Program-made: the position numbers and the translations under genes
Part shown: positions 18,648 through 28,755 of the stretch, piece after piece
Position numbering within the stretch: the stretch's first letter is position 1
Layout of the letters: every line of letters starts with the position of its first letter
NCBI RefSeq assembly: GCF_004364175.1
Contig: NZ_SNZW01000011.1
Span: 806,001-870,000, forward strand
Source of the DNA: Maribacter caenipelagi
Lineage (GTDB): Bacteria; Bacteroidota; Bacteroidia; Flavobacteriales; Flavobacteriaceae
Direction of reading: 5' to 3'
Length of the DNA: 64,000 bases
The notes under the pieces: generated by a model
Database searches by the model: none
The model's input: only the letters and a program-made list of their open reading frames with translations
Told to the model about the DNA's origin: nothing

Positions 18648-19751
18648 ATGACGACATTATTAACTTTAGCTGTACTTGTACTTGTAGCCATTGCCATTTG
18701 GCAACTGACTAAAATATTCGAATTGTCACAGCTTAAAACTGAGCAACACCAAATAGCAAACGATAGCGATAATAAGAATAACGGTTATATGTTATTCGCA
18801 TTTTTGGTATTCATATACGGAATTACAATTTTCAGTTTCTGGAAATACGGTAAATTTTTACTGCCAGAAGCGGGGTCTGCTCATGGTGAGGAATATGATA
18901 GCCTGATGTTAGTATCGATGGTTATTATATTTATTGTACAAACCATTACACAGGCATTATTGCATTACTTTGGTTATAAGTATGCTGGTAAAAAAGGTCA
19001 AAAAGCTTTGTTTTATGCTGATAATGATCGTTTAGAGTTTATCTGGACAATTATTCCTGTAATTGTATTAGCTGGTCTAATTCTTTGGGGATTATACACA
19101 TGGACAACTATTATGGATGTAAATGATGAGGATGACCCTATTATTGTAGAGCTTTATGCGCAACAATTTAACTGGACTGCTAGATACGGTGGTGGCGATA
19201 ATGTTTTAGGTGGAGCCAATGTAAGAATGATCGATATCGACAAAGCAAATGTGTTAGGTTTGGATGAAGCTGATACTTACGCACACGATGACGTTATTGT
19301 TAAGGAACTGCATTTACCAGTTGGTAGAAAAGTGAATTTTAAAATGCGTTCTCAAGACGTATTGCACTCAGCATATATGCCACACTTTAGAGCACAAATG
19401 AACTGTGTACCAGGTATGATTACTGAGTTTTCATTTACTCCTATCTACACTACTGAAGAAATGAGAATGAATCAAGATGTAATTGATAAGGTTAAGAGAA
19501 CGAACAAAATTCGAGCAGAGAAAGCTGTTAGTACTGGAGAGGCAATTGATCCTTGGGAATTTGATTATATCTTACTTTGTAATAAAATTTGTGGAAAATC
19601 TCACTACAACATGCAAATGAAGATCATAGTAGAAACTGAGGAAGAGTATAATGAATGGATGAAAGGTCAGTCAACTTTTGCTGAAACGGTAATGAAAGAC
19701 GATACTAGTCCTGCATTTAATACTGTAAGTTCAGTTTCGATAGGAGAGTAA
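18648..19751 (+). CDS. coxB: Cytochrome c oxidase subunit II
   Basis: The 367-residue subunit begins with a membrane segment (1-20) and has two further helices (about 44-63 and 83-106, with the second hairpin near 128-152), then a periplasmic cupredoxin domain. CuA ligands are present: His240 in DVLHSAYMPHF and the group Cys311, Cys315, His319, Met322 in CNKICGKSHYNM. An insertion of about 40 charged residues lies between these two ligand regions (265-305). It receives electrons from cytochrome c or directly from the ActE/ActA hemes and passes them to subunit I. It is followed 62 nt later by coxA. Confidence 0.96.
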   Translation: MTTLLTLAVLVLVAIAIWQLTKIFELSQLKTEQHQIANDSDNKNNGYMLFAFLVFIYGITIFSFWKYGKFLLPEAGSAHGEEYDSLMLVSMVIIFIVQTITQALLHYFGYKYAGKKGQKALFYADNDRLEFIWTIIPVIVLAGLILWGLYTWTTIMDVNDEDDPIIVELYAQQFNWTARYGGGDNVLGGANVRMIDIDKANVLGLDEADTYAHDDVIVKELHLPVGRKVNFKMRSQDVLHSAYMPHFRAQMNCVPGMITEFSFTPIYTTEEMRMNQDVIDKVKRTNKIRAEKAVSTGEAIDPWEFDYILLCNKICGKSHYNMQMKIIVETEEEYNEWMKGQSTFAETVMKDDTSPAFNTVSSVSIGE

Positions 19752-19813
19752 TATTTTTATTCTCGGGTTAACAAAGCTATAATTAGAAAATTAATAAAAA
19801 TAAGATTACGATT

Positions 19814-21646
19814 ATGTCAGCAACAGCACATGCACATGTAGATGATCACGCACACGACGATCATGGACATCATCATCATAAAGAAACTTTTGTAACAAAG
19901 TATATCTTTAGCCAAGACCATAAAATGATTGGAAAGCAATACCTTATTTTGGGTGTTTTCGTCATGGGTTTCATTGGTATTGCGATGTCTTTATTATTTA
20001 GAATGCAATTGGCTTGGCCAGGAGAGTCTTTTGCAATTTTTGAAACTCTTTTAGGTAAGTGGGCTCCAGGTGGGGTAATGGATGCTGATGTGTATTTGGC
20101 ATTGGTTACCATGCATGGTACTATCATGGTATTCTTTGTACTTACTGCCGGTTTAAGTGGTACCTTCAGTAACTTATTGATTCCATTACAAATTGGTGCA
20201 CGAGATATGGCATCTGGTTTTTTGAACATGGTTTCTTTTTGGTTGTTTGCATTAGCTTCTTTAATAATGATTATATCATTATTTGTTGAAGCAGGACCTG
20301 CAGCTGCCGGTTGGACTATTTATCCTCCATTAAGTGCGTTGCCAATGGCACAGCCCGGTTCTGGTATGGGTATGACATTATGGTTAAGCTCAATGGCAAT
20401 ATTCATAGCATCTTCTCTTTTAGGGTCTTTGAACTATATCGTTACTGTTATCAATTTAAGAACTAAAGGAATGTCAATGACAAGATTGCCTTTGACTATC
20501 TGGGCTTTCTTTGTGACAGCGATTATTGGTGTTATTTCATTCCCGGTATTATTATCTGCGGCATTATTATTAATAATGGATAGAAGTTTCGGTACTTCTT
20601 TCTTCTTGTCAGATATTTTTATTCAAGGTGAGGTTTTACATTACCAAGGTGGTTCTCCAGTTTTATACGAACACTTATTTTGGTTCTTAGGTCACCCTGA
20701 GGTTTATATTGTATTATTACCTGCATTAGGTATTACTTCTGAAGTAATGTCAACAAATGCTCGTAAACCAATTTTTGGTTATCGTGCGATGATTGCTTCT
20801 ATTTTGGCAATTGCATTCTTATCAACGATTGTATGGGGTCACCATATGTTTATCTCTGGCATGAATCCTTTCTTAGGTTCTGTATTTACATTTACAACAT
20901 TGTTGATTGCGATACCATCTGCGGTAAAGGCCTTCAACTATATAACTACATTATGGAAAGGTAACCTGCAATTGAATCCGGCTATGCTGTTTTCAATTGG
21001 TTTGGTGTCTACTTTCATTAGTGGTGGTTTAACAGGTATTATATTAGGTGATAGTACATTAGATATTAACGTGCATGATACATATTTTGTAATTGCTCAC
21101 TTTCACTTAGTAATGGGTATTTCTGCATTATATGGTTTATTTGCAGGTGTATATCATTGGTTCCCTAAAATGTTCGAGGGTAAACTAATGAATAAGAATT
21201 TAGGTTATGTTCATTTTTGGGTAACTGCAGTTTGTGCTTATGGGGTATTCTTTCCAATGCACTTTGTAGGTATGGCAGGTGTACCAAGAAGATACTATGA
21301 GAACACTGCTTTCCCTATGTTCGACGAGTTAGCAGATATTCAGGTGCTTATGACCGTATTTGCAATTATTGCAGCGGCAGCACAATTGGTATTCGTTGCC
21401 AACTTTGTTTATAGCATATTTTACGGTAAAGTTGGACCAAAGAATCCTTGGAAATCTAATACCTTGGAATGGACTGCTGAACAAAAGCATATTCATGGTA
21501 ACTGGGATGGTCCTATTCCTGAAGTTCACAGATGGGCTTATGATTATAGTAAGGTTGATGCTAATGGTGAGTATATACTACCAGGTCAAGATTTTGTTCC
21601 ACAGCATATTCCATTACAGGAAGATGAAGAGGAAATGAATCATTAG
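19814..21646 (+). CDS. coxA: Cytochrome c oxidase subunit I
   Basis: This is the 610-residue catalytic subunit with 12 membrane helices. Motifs seen are VTMHGTIMVFFV (low-spin heme ligand), WFLGHPEVYIVLLPALG (CuB ligand His294, Glu296 of the D-channel, cross-linking Tyr298), WGHHMF (His343-344) and HDTYFVIAHFHLVMG (heme a3 and heme a ligands). The HPEVY form indicates a type A (aa3-like) enzyme. The N-terminus is unusual: residues 6-22 hold nine His with Asp, a possible metal-binding tail in the cytoplasm. Last gene of the operon, followed by a strong terminator. Subunits III and IV are encoded separately at 43179-45268. Confidence 0.97.
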   Translation: MSATAHAHVDDHAHDDHGHHHHKETFVTKYIFSQDHKMIGKQYLILGVFVMGFIGIAMSLLFRMQLAWPGESFAIFETLLGKWAPGGVMDADVYLALVTMHGTIMVFFVLTAGLSGTFSNLLIPLQIGARDMASGFLNMVSFWLFALASLIMIISLFVEAGPAAAGWTIYPPLSALPMAQPGSGMGMTLWLSSMAIFIASSLLGSLNYIVTVINLRTKGMSMTRLPLTIWAFFVTAIIGVISFPVLLSAALLLIMDRSFGTSFFLSDIFIQGEVLHYQGGSPVLYEHLFWFLGHPEVYIVLLPALGITSEVMSTNARKPIFGYRAMIASILAIAFLSTIVWGHHMFISGMNPFLGSVFTFTTLLIAIPSAVKAFNYITTLWKGNLQLNPAMLFSIGLVSTFISGGLTGIILGDSTLDINVHDTYFVIAHFHLVMGISALYGLFAGVYHWFPKMFEGKLMNKNLGYVHFWVTAVCAYGVFFPMHFVGMAGVPRRYYENTAFPMFDELADIQVLMTVFAIIAAAAQLVFVANFVYSIFYGKVGPKNPWKSNTLEWTAEQKHIHGNWDGPIPEVHRWAYDYSKVDANGEYILPGQDFVPQHIPLQEDEEEMNH

Positions 21647-21663
21647 AAAATATTAAAATGTAT

Positions 21664-21694
21664 AAAAGCCCAACTAGCAATAGTTGGGCTTTTT
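21664..21694 (+). terminator. Rho-independent terminator of the act-cox operon
   Basis: AAAAGCCCAACTA (21664-21676) pairs with TAGTTGGGCTTTT (21681-21693) around GCAA. It starts 17 nt after the coxA stop codon. Confidence 0.9.
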
Positions 21695-21778
21695 CTATGT
21701 AAACAGCTTAAGATATTGCTAAGTTGTTCTAATTTTACATAAAATTGGATATCTTCAATTTTTAAATAGACGTATATT

Positions 21779-22606
21779 ATGAAAAAGTTCGCCCTTATTA
21801 TTATCGTATTGCTTATTTCAGTTAACGGTTATTCACAGCGTAAGCCAAAGATTAAAGGGAATAAAAATGTTGTTGAAGTACGTGAAGATTTAGAACCTTT
21901 TACGGCTATAGAATTGGCTGATGATTTGGATATTGTTATTCAGAAAGCTACGTCTGAAGGCTATGCTTTAGAGTTGGATGATAATTTACTGGATGTTCTT
22001 AAGTTCAAAGTCGACGATGAGACATTAAAAATATCTTCATTCTATAACATCACATCAAAGAAAAAGCTTGAAATCACCATTTTCTTTCAAGAGCTTAGTA
22101 GTATCAAAATGATGAACGGTAAAATTAGTATGAAAGATGTTATCTCAACGGATCGTTTAAGAGTTCAAACTTTTGGCACCTCTAGATTGGAACTTAATGC
22201 CACTGCAGACATTATGGATATTACTATGGAAGAAATAAGTTCTGGTGATTTTAATTTAGCCAGTGACTCTTTGAATATTACATTGAAGGATAGAATTGAT
22301 GTAAAATTGTACACTACAGGGGCGAGCAATAATGTTTATATGTATAAAAATGCCTCTGCTAAAGTTGAAGGTACTGCCGATTTCTTAATGGCAAAACTGT
22401 ATGGTAATAGTTCTCTTAAAGCATCAGATTTACAAGCTAATGATGTTTTATTAGTTACCGAAGATTCGCCAGATATAGAAGTCAGAGCATTAAATACTTT
22501 ACAACTAAGTTCAAAGGGTGGTACCAGAACCAAACTATATGGCGAACCACAAATTACCATTTTAGACTTTCTAGATACCTCGCGATTAGAAAAGGAGCGA
22601 AACTAA
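21779..22606 (+). CDS. Secreted DUF2807 (GIN-domain) protein
   Basis: The 275-residue protein has a signal peptide (1-19, ending NGYSQ). The rest is a right-handed beta-helix-like DUF2807 or putative auto-transporter adhesin head GIN domain. VEVREDLEPFTAIELADDLD is the typical entry strand, and repeated short strands with Ser/Asn/Asp turns follow. It is probably periplasmic or on the cell surface; its function is not known. It lacks the C-terminal type IX sorting domain. Its stop codon TAA (22604-22606) overlaps that of the convergent acyl-CoA oxidase gene. Confidence 0.85.
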   Translation: MKKFALIIIVLLISVNGYSQRKPKIKGNKNVVEVREDLEPFTAIELADDLDIVIQKATSEGYALELDDNLLDVLKFKVDDETLKISSFYNITSKKKLEITIFFQELSSIKMMNGKISMKDVISTDRLRVQTFGTSRLELNATADIMDITMEEISSGDFNLASDSLNITLKDRIDVKLYTTGASNNVYMYKNASAKVEGTADFLMAKLYGNSSLKASDLQANDVLLVTEDSPDIEVRALNTLQLSSKGGTRTKLYGEPQITILDFLDTSRLEKERN

Positions 22607-24867
22607 TTCGCTATAGGTGCCGTCATTAAATGTTCTGGTATGCCAAAACCATCTACAAGACTATTTAAATGTGGTCTTAGTTCGGTACATAAACGTTCTA
22701 CACGTTGGCGTATAGCTTTTGACTTAGTTCCGCTAATGTAGCCTTGTTCCAAATACCAAGAAGCATCTTTTCTTATTTCATAAAGTGCATATAAAGTACC
22801 TATTTTTTCGAATAGGGCTTTATACTCTGGGTCAGTGATGGTGCTATTGTGCTCTATAAATGATTTATAGGCCAGTTCGGTACTATATGCCTTGCCAAGT
22901 GTCATTAAATGTGTTTGAACCTTTAGGAAAGCTTGATATGACGGAATACCTTTTTTAATGTACCCTCTAATGCGCATAGCAATGGTATAGGTCAATCTTC
23001 TAGTTCTGTGCTCAAAGGCATGAATATGAAATTTCGGATTGTATAAATGGTCTTTGTCTGTCTTGTTCGTGTATAGCGGATTTATAGTAGAAAGCTTATC
23101 GCTTAGTTGAGAGCTCAATAGTTTTAATACTGTTGAAAAGCCTGCACTATTGAATTCAGCCTTAAAATCTGAAAGAACACCTTTGGCAGCAAGCTGTAGG
23201 AGTACATTGTTGTCGCCTTCAAAAGTGGTGAATATATCTACATCTCCCTTTAAATCTGCAATTCTGTTTTCTAACAAATAGCCTTTACCGCCACAGGCTT
23301 CACGGCATTCTTGAATAGCATCGTTGGCATACCATGTAATAATAGATTTCAGCCCGGCAACCTGCGTTTCAACTTGTCTTTTGTCTGGTTGAGATTCATC
23401 GCAGTAAAGCTTCATCATTTTATCTAATGTAATGTGATAGACATATGCACTTGCCACAAGCGGAGTTAAACGTAATTGATGAGATGGATAATCCATCAAT
23501 AAATCTTCTTGTATTTTAACGCTGTCGTTGAACTGCCTTCTTTTTAAAGAGTGCTTAATAGCTACGGTTAATGCATATTTAGCACCACCTAAACCTGCTC
23601 TGGCTACACAGATTCTACCACCTACTAAAGTGCCTAGCATGGTAAAGAATCTTTTATTCGGATTTTTAATTTCTGAATAATAGTCTCCATTGCCTAAAAT
23701 AGTACCATACTTATTTAATAAATTCTCTTTTGGTACTTCAACTTGATTAAACCATATTTTACCGTTATCAACACCATTTAGTCCGAGTTTATAGCCATTG
23801 TCTTCAACGGTAATGCCTGGTAATAATTCATGTTTTTCATTTCTAAGTGGAACTAGAATCGCATGGACTCCTTCATTTTTTCCATTGATAATAAGTTGGG
23901 CAAATACAGATGCCATTTTTGAATGTATAGCATTGCCGATATATTCTTTGTTGTCATTTTTTCCAGGGGTATGAATGACAATAGTTTCAGTTTTCTTATT
24001 GTATGTAGCCGTAGTTTTTATACCGCGAACATTAGATCCGTGCCCGGTTTCTGTCATGGCAAAGCATCCTAGTAATTCCGCTTTACCTGTGGCGTTTAAA
24101 TATTTATCATGGTGTTTCTTGGTTCCCAATTTTTGAATGCTTCCTCCGAACAATCCAAATTGTACGCCAAATTTTATAGCTAAGCTTCCGTCTGCCCACA
24201 TCATATTTTCGAAAATGGTGGCATAGCCCTCCATGTCATTGGTGCCACCATATTCTTTTGGGTATGCCATTGCGCCGTATCCGCTATCCGCTAGAAATTC
24301 TACTTGTTTTAAAACATGATTTCGAAATTCTTCTTTGTTACGTCTTACTTCCCATGAAAATATAGGGTCGTTCAATATAGCTCGAAAAGAATCTATAGTT
24401 TCGGCATGTTTTCCTTTTAAAATGGAATCTATAGTTTTTGGTGAATACTGTAAAGATTTTTTTTCTAAATCAATATGTACCTCGAATAGATGGTTGTAGT
24501 GATTGGGTTGAATACCCAAGTTTATTTCAATCTTTTTAATTTGATTATTGAATGATATTTCGCCGTGGTAATACGAAGCTACTTTTTGGCTAAATGCCGT
24601 TAACGGAAAAGTTTCATGCTCCACCAACTTTACACTGCTATTGATAATTAATTGTTTCCAGGTTTTAAACAGCTCGTTCTTAGGTGGGTTTTTAACATCC
24701 ATCCATGCTTTAAGTTGTTTTTTGTCTTCATTTGATAATGTGTTATCTTCAGAAATGGCATTCTCAACAACATTTATTTCTGAAGCCGACAACAGGTCAT
24801 CTGACCAGATAATATAAAAGACCGGAATATATTGTAAAACTTGTGCAGTGTAATTTTCTTTTGTCAT
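22603..24867 (-). CDS. Acyl-CoA oxidase/dehydrogenase family protein
   Basis: The 754-residue flavoprotein has the length and landmarks of acyl-CoA oxidases, not of the shorter (about 390-residue) dehydrogenases. CFAMTETGHGSNVRGIKTTA is the FAD/substrate motif near residue 270, CREACGGKGYLLENRIAD the conserved segment near 515, and DIFTTFEGDNNVLLQLAAKG the motif near 540 that holds the conserved Glu. The N-terminal 90 residues are a family extension. It should oxidise fatty acyl-CoA to 2-enoyl-CoA, with oxygen as likely acceptor by homology to eukaryotic ACOX; that is inference for bacteria. No other beta-oxidation gene is nearby. Confidence 0.85.
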   Translation of the reverse strand: MTKENYTAQVLQYIPVFYIIWSDDLLSASEINVVENAISEDNTLSNEDKKQLKAWMDVKNPPKNELFKTWKQLIINSSVKLVEHETFPLTAFSQKVASYYHGEISFNNQIKKIEINLGIQPNHYNHLFEVHIDLEKKSLQYSPKTIDSILKGKHAETIDSFRAILNDPIFSWEVRRNKEEFRNHVLKQVEFLADSGYGAMAYPKEYGGTNDMEGYATIFENMMWADGSLAIKFGVQFGLFGGSIQKLGTKKHHDKYLNATGKAELLGCFAMTETGHGSNVRGIKTTATYNKKTETIVIHTPGKNDNKEYIGNAIHSKMASVFAQLIINGKNEGVHAILVPLRNEKHELLPGITVEDNGYKLGLNGVDNGKIWFNQVEVPKENLLNKYGTILGNGDYYSEIKNPNKRFFTMLGTLVGGRICVARAGLGGAKYALTVAIKHSLKRRQFNDSVKIQEDLLMDYPSHQLRLTPLVASAYVYHITLDKMMKLYCDESQPDKRQVETQVAGLKSIITWYANDAIQECREACGGKGYLLENRIADLKGDVDIFTTFEGDNNVLLQLAAKGVLSDFKAEFNSAGFSTVLKLLSSQLSDKLSTINPLYTNKTDKDHLYNPKFHIHAFEHRTRRLTYTIAMRIRGYIKKGIPSYQAFLKVQTHLMTLGKAYSTELAYKSFIEHNSTITDPEYKALFEKIGTLYALYEIRKDASWYLEQGYISGTKSKAIRQRVERLCTELRPHLNSLVDGFGIPEHLMTAPIAN

Positions 24868-24982
24868 GCTATGAAATTACAATTTTTAGTTAGATTTCTT
24901 ATATGTATTTAACGCTTCATTTATCAATGCTTTTAAAATTAATTAGCTACTAGTATACGAGTAAAGTTATCTAGTGTTTGTC

Positions 24983-24990
24983 TATCTTTG
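24983..24990 (+). promoter_or_regulatory. -7 element just upstream of ruvB
   Basis: TATCTTTG is an exact TAnnTTTG, ending 7 nt before the ruvB ATG at 24998. The mRNA would have almost no leader. No consensus -33 element is seen at the right distance. Confidence 0.45.
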
Positions 24991-24997
24991 TTAGTGT

Positions 24998-26020
24998 ATG
25001 AACGAGTATTTAGACCCATCTGCAGATGGTTTCTCTAACGAGGAGCTAGACATTGAAAGAGCATTAAGACCCATAAATTTTGACGATTTTACGGGGCAAG
25101 AACAGGTGCTTGAAAACCTTAAGGTATTTGTTGAAGCTGCAAATAGAAGAGGCGAGGCTTTAGATCATACCTTATTTCATGGTCCCCCAGGTTTAGGTAA
25201 AACTACCTTGGCAAATATTCTTGCTAATGAGTTAGGAGTGGGGATCAAGATTACATCAGGACCAGTTTTGGATAAGCCTGGCGATTTAGCCGGACTACTT
25301 ACCAACTTAGATGAGCGAGATGTATTGTTTATTGATGAGATACACAGACTAAGCCCTATTGTAGAAGAGTATTTATATTCGGCAATGGAAGATTATAAGA
25401 TTGATATCATGCTAGAATCTGGACCAAACGCAAGGTCTGTTCAAATAAATTTGAATCCGTTTACCTTAATTGGTGCAACCACACGATCAGGGTTGTTGAC
25501 CGCACCAATGCGTGCGCGTTTTGGTATTCAAAGCAGGCTACAATATTATTCTACAGAACTGCTTTCAACCATTGTAGAACGTAGTGCCGAAATTTTACGT
25601 GTACCTATTTCTCAAGATGCCGCTATAGAAATTGCCGGTAGAAGTAGGGGAACACCGAGAATTTGTAATGCATTATTAAGACGTGTGCGCGATTTTGCCG
25701 AGATAAAAGGTAATGGTTCTATAGATATGGAAATTTCAAAGTTCAGCTTAAAGGCATTGAATGTAGATGCCCATGGTCTTGATGAAATGGATAATAAAAT
25801 TCTGACCACCATAATTGATAAATTCAAAGGTGGACCAGTAGGTATTACCACTTTGGCAACGGCAGTATCTGAAAGTGCAGAAACTATTGAAGAGGTGTAC
25901 GAGCCATTTTTAATTCAACAAGGGTTTATCATGAGAACTCCGCGTGGTCGTGAAGTAACCGAATTAGCTTACAAACACCTTGGAAGGATAAAAGGAGGAA
26001 TTCAACCTGGCTTGTTTTGA
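24998..26020 (+). CDS. ruvB: Holliday junction branch migration ATPase RuvB
   Basis: The 340-residue protein has the usual RuvB length. The AAA+ core shows Walker [10 protein letters not shown] (62-70), Walker B FIDEIHRL (111-118), sensor 1 GATTRSGLL and the arginine-finger segment APMRARFGI; the winged-helix C-terminus ends with a [17 protein letters not shown] stretch. RuvB hexamers drive branch migration at Holliday junctions together with RuvA, which is encoded about 6.5 kb downstream (32559-33140). The gene overlaps queG by 4 nt. Confidence 0.98.
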   Translation: MNEYLDPSADGFSNEELDIERALRPINFDDFTGQEQVLENLKVFVEAANRRGEALDHTLFHGPPGLGKTTLANILANELGVGIKITSGPVLDKPGDLAGLLTNLDERDVLFIDEIHRLSPIVEEYLYSAMEDYKIDIMLESGPNARSVQINLNPFTLIGATTRSGLLTAPMRARFGIQSRLQYYSTELLSTIVERSAEILRVPISQDAAIEIAGRSRGTPRICNALLRRVRDFAEIKGNGSIDMEISKFSLKALNVDAHGLDEMDNKILTTIIDKFKGGPVGITTLATAVSESAETIEEVYEPFLIQQGFIMRTPRGREVTELAYKHLGRIKGGIQPGLF

Positions 26021-26946
26021 GTATAGACATAAAATCTAAATGGACAAATAGTATAAAAACCGAAGCCAAACGCCTCGGTTTTTTATCATGTGGTATATCC
26101 AAGTCAGATTTTTTAGAGGAAGAGGCGCCTAGGTTAGAAAAGTGGCTCAATAAAAATATGAATGGCGAAATGAGCTATATGGCGAATCATTTCGATAAAA
26201 GATTAGACCCGAGATTATTGGTCGAAAGTTCTAAATCGGTTATTTCACTTTTATTGAATTACTACCCAGAAGAAACGCAGATAGAAGATTCTTATAAAAT
26301 TTCGAAATATGCCTATGGTCAAGACTATCATCATATTATCAAAACAAAACTAAGACAGTTACAAGAATTTATCACCGAGGAAATAGGAGACGTTAATGGT
26401 CGTGCTTTTGTAGATTCCGCTCCGGTTTTAGATAAAGCTTGGGCAGCAAAAAGTGGCTTAGGGTGGATAGGTAAGAATAGCAATCTACTCACGCAACAAG
26501 TGGGGTCTTTTTACTTTATAGCAGAGCTAATAGTAGATATTGAATTAGAATATGATCATGCCGTAACCGATCATTGTGGTACCTGTACTGCTTGTATAGA
26601 TGCCTGCCCAACTCAGGCAATTGTAGATCCTTATGTAGTTGATGGTAGTAAATGTATTTCTTATTTTACGATTGAATTAAAAAATGAACTCCCTAACGAA
26701 ATGAAGGACTCATTTGATGATTGGATGTTCGGCTGCGATGTTTGTCAAGATGTCTGCCCTTGGAATCGGTTTTCAAAACCTCATAATGAACCACTGTTCA
26801 ACCCTAACCCGGATCTGCTCAGCATGACCAAAAAAGATTGGGAAGAAATAACAGTTGATGTCTTTCAAAAAGTGTTTAAAAAATCTGCGGTGAAGCGAAC
26901 AAAGTTCGAAGGGCTTACAAGAAATATTGATTTTCTTAAAGTATAG
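26017..26946 (+). CDS. queG: Epoxyqueuosine reductase QueG
   Basis: The 309-residue cobalamin and 4Fe-4S enzyme reduces epoxyqueuosine to queuosine in tRNA. Cys groups [17 protein letters not shown] and [12 protein letters not shown] supply two clusters, and [10 protein letters not shown] is the conserved segment between them. The start is TTG at 26017-26019, overlapping the ruvB stop TGA; no ATG occurs before residue 48 and family members begin here, so TTG is preferred. AAAGGAGG at 25990-25997 is a good Shine-Dalgarno match but 19 nt away, so it may not be used. Coupled to ruvB by the overlap. Confidence 0.93.
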   Translation: MSIDIKSKWTNSIKTEAKRLGFLSCGISKSDFLEEEAPRLEKWLNKNMNGEMSYMANHFDKRLDPRLLVESSKSVISLLLNYYPEETQIEDSYKISKYAYGQDYHHIIKTKLRQLQEFITEEIGDVNGRAFVDSAPVLDKAWAAKSGLGWIGKNSNLLTQQVGSFYFIAELIVDIELEYDHAVTDHCGTCTACIDACPTQAIVDPYVVDGSKCISYFTIELKNELPNEMKDSFDDWMFGCDVCQDVCPWNRFSKPHNEPLFNPNPDLLSMTKKDWEEITVDVFQKVFKKSAVKRTKFEGLTRNIDFLKV

Positions 26947-27015
26947 TTTCAGTTTTTAAAGAAATTTAAATGATTTTTTAGTTAAATTACTTCTGACTGA
27001 AATATATTATATCTA

Positions 27016-27029
27016 CTCTAACGTTTGAG
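27016..27029. promoter_or_regulatory. Candidate operator upstream of the sucrose phosphorylase gene
   Basis: CTCTAACGTTTGAG is a 14-bp palindrome with one mismatched pair, centred on CG, 151 nt upstream of the ATG. Its AACGTT core is shared with the perfect 14-bp palindrome at 28654-28667 before the transporter gene. This size and symmetry are typical of LacI-family operators. No regulator gene is visible in the window. Confidence 0.4.
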
Positions 27030-27179
27030 TTTTTGCCTCTCTGATTTTATCTTTAATCCCCTTCGCCTTTTAGTGTTTTAAGCACTATATTGGATTCTTG
27101 TTTTGATAAAATGATCCCATAAAAATCTTAAATTTTAAACGGTCATTTTAAACTTGTTAACTAAAAGGAAGAGTTTCAA

Positions 27180-28634
27180 ATGGAGAATAAGGTTCAATTA
27201 ATTACCTATGTTGATAGATTAGGTGGTAATAATATCAAAGGTTTAAACCTATTATTGAAAAATCAGTTTAAAGATTTGTTCGGTGGCGTTCATATGCTTC
27301 CTTTTTATTATCCAATTGATGGAGAAGACGCAGGGTTTGATCCAATTGATCACAAGAAAATAGATGAAAGGTTAGGTAGCTGGGATGATGTTAAGGCGTT
27401 AAGTTCTTCTGTAGATGTTATGGCAGATTTAATTGTAAATCATATGTCGGTAAAATCGCCTGAATTTCAAGATTTCGTACAAAATGGAGATGATTCTGAA
27501 TACGCAGAATTATTTTTGACTTTTAATAAAGTTTTTCCAACGGGAGCGACAGAAAAAGATTTAATTGAAATTTATAGACCACGACCTGGATACCCGTTTA
27601 CAAGAGTGAAATTTAATAATGGTGAAGAGCGACTTATTTGGACAACTTTTACCACCAATCAAATAGATATAGACGTTTATTCCCAAAAAGGAAGTGCCTA
27701 TTTAGATAATATTCTTATTGAGTTTCAAAAGGCTGGCGTAAATATGATTCGCTTAGATGCCGCCGGCTATGCTATTAAAAAGGCGGGTACTAGTAGTTTT
27801 ATGATTGAAGAAACCTTTGCTTTTATTGATGAGCTTACCCAAAAAGCAAAGAAAATGGGCATTTCGGTACTAGTTGAGATTCATTCATTCTATAAAACGC
27901 AAATAGAAATTGCCAAGAAAGTTGATTTTGTATATGATTTTGCCTTACCCGTATTAGTTCTCGATACTCTTTTTAATGCTAGTGCAGAGAATTTAAAAAA
28001 TTGGCTAAAAGTAAGTCCTAGAAATGCAATTACTGTCTTAGATACACATGATGGTATTGGTATCGTTGATGTTGCCTCTGAAAATGGTGAAAAAGGATTA
28101 ATAGATGATTCGACTTTAGATGCTATTGTAGAACGTATGCATGAGAATAGCGGCAATACAAGTAGAAAAGCGACCGGTGCGGCAGCGTCTAACCTAGATT
28201 TATATCAAGTAAACTCAACTTATTTTGAAGCTCTAGGTAGAGATGAAAGGGCGTATTTAGCGGCAAGAGCAATACAGTTTTTTGTTCCAGGTATTCCTCA
28301 AGTTTACTACGTAGGTCTTTTTGCCGGTGAAAATGATATGGATTTATTGGCAAAAACGAATGTAGGTAGAGATATCAATAGACATTATTATTCTCAAAAA
28401 GAGATTAATGATTATGTTCAAACTCCATTTTTTGCAAAGTTCAAAAAATTACTCGTTTTTAGAAATACACATAGCTCTTTTGGTGGTGAATTTATTTTAA
28501 AAGAATCATCGAACAGTGGATTAAATATTCGATGGGAGAACAATATTCATTGGTCAGAATTCTATTTAGACTTAAAATCTGTAGACTTAAAAATTACTTA
28601 TTCTAACCTCGATACCGTTGACTCGTTGTTTTGA
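27180..28634 (+). CDS. Sucrose phosphorylase (GH13 subfamily 18)
   Basis: The enzyme converts sucrose and phosphate to glucose 1-phosphate and fructose. The 484 residues align through their whole length with the Bifidobacterium enzyme. The nucleophile is Asp193 (IRLDAAGY), the acid/base Glu233 (VEIHSFY) and the stabiliser Asp291 (LDTHDGIG), each one residue off the bifidobacterial numbering. Loops lining the fructose site are kept: YRPRPGYPFT (132-141) and NLDLYQVNSTY (about 338-348). These favour sucrose over glucosylglycerate or sucrose 6-phosphate, but assay would be needed to separate them. No signal peptide, so it is cytoplasmic. It stands before a sugar transporter gene; a palindrome precedes each. 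Confidence 0.9.
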   Translation: MENKVQLITYVDRLGGNNIKGLNLLLKNQFKDLFGGVHMLPFYYPIDGEDAGFDPIDHKKIDERLGSWDDVKALSSSVDVMADLIVNHMSVKSPEFQDFVQNGDDSEYAELFLTFNKVFPTGATEKDLIEIYRPRPGYPFTRVKFNNGEERLIWTTFTTNQIDIDVYSQKGSAYLDNILIEFQKAGVNMIRLDAAGYAIKKAGTSSFMIEETFAFIDELTQKAKKMGISVLVEIHSFYKTQIEIAKKVDFVYDFALPVLVLDTLFNASAENLKNWLKVSPRNAITVLDTHDGIGIVDVASENGEKGLIDDSTLDAIVERMHENSGNTSRKATGAAASNLDLYQVNSTYFEALGRDERAYLAARAIQFFVPGIPQVYYVGLFAGENDMDLLAKTNVGRDINRHYYSQKEINDYVQTPFFAKFKKLLVFRNTHSSFGGEFILKESSNSGLNIRWENNIHWSEFYLDLKSVDLKITYSNLDTVDSLF

Positions 28635-28653
28635 GTTTGTATTAGGTAGTTTG

Positions 28654-28667
28654 CTATAACGTTATAG
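28654..28667. promoter_or_regulatory. Perfect 14-bp palindrome, candidate operator before the sugar transporter gene
   Basis: CTATAACGTTATAG is a perfect inverted repeat centred on CG, 20 nt after the phosphorylase stop and 88 nt before the transporter ATG. It shares the TAACGTT core with 27016-27029. It has the form of a LacI-family operator. Confidence 0.5.
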
Positions 28668-28755
28668 TTTCTTATAATTGCAAATTCTCACTGACTTATA
28701 ATGCTCTAAATTATTTTATATGCTATATTGTTCTGGTAGTAAATATTAAGATATT

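Noticed and set aside
9864..21646. Horizontal transfer of the act-cox operon
   Set aside because: Base composition and codon use look like the neighbouring core genes and there are no mobile-element traces at either end.
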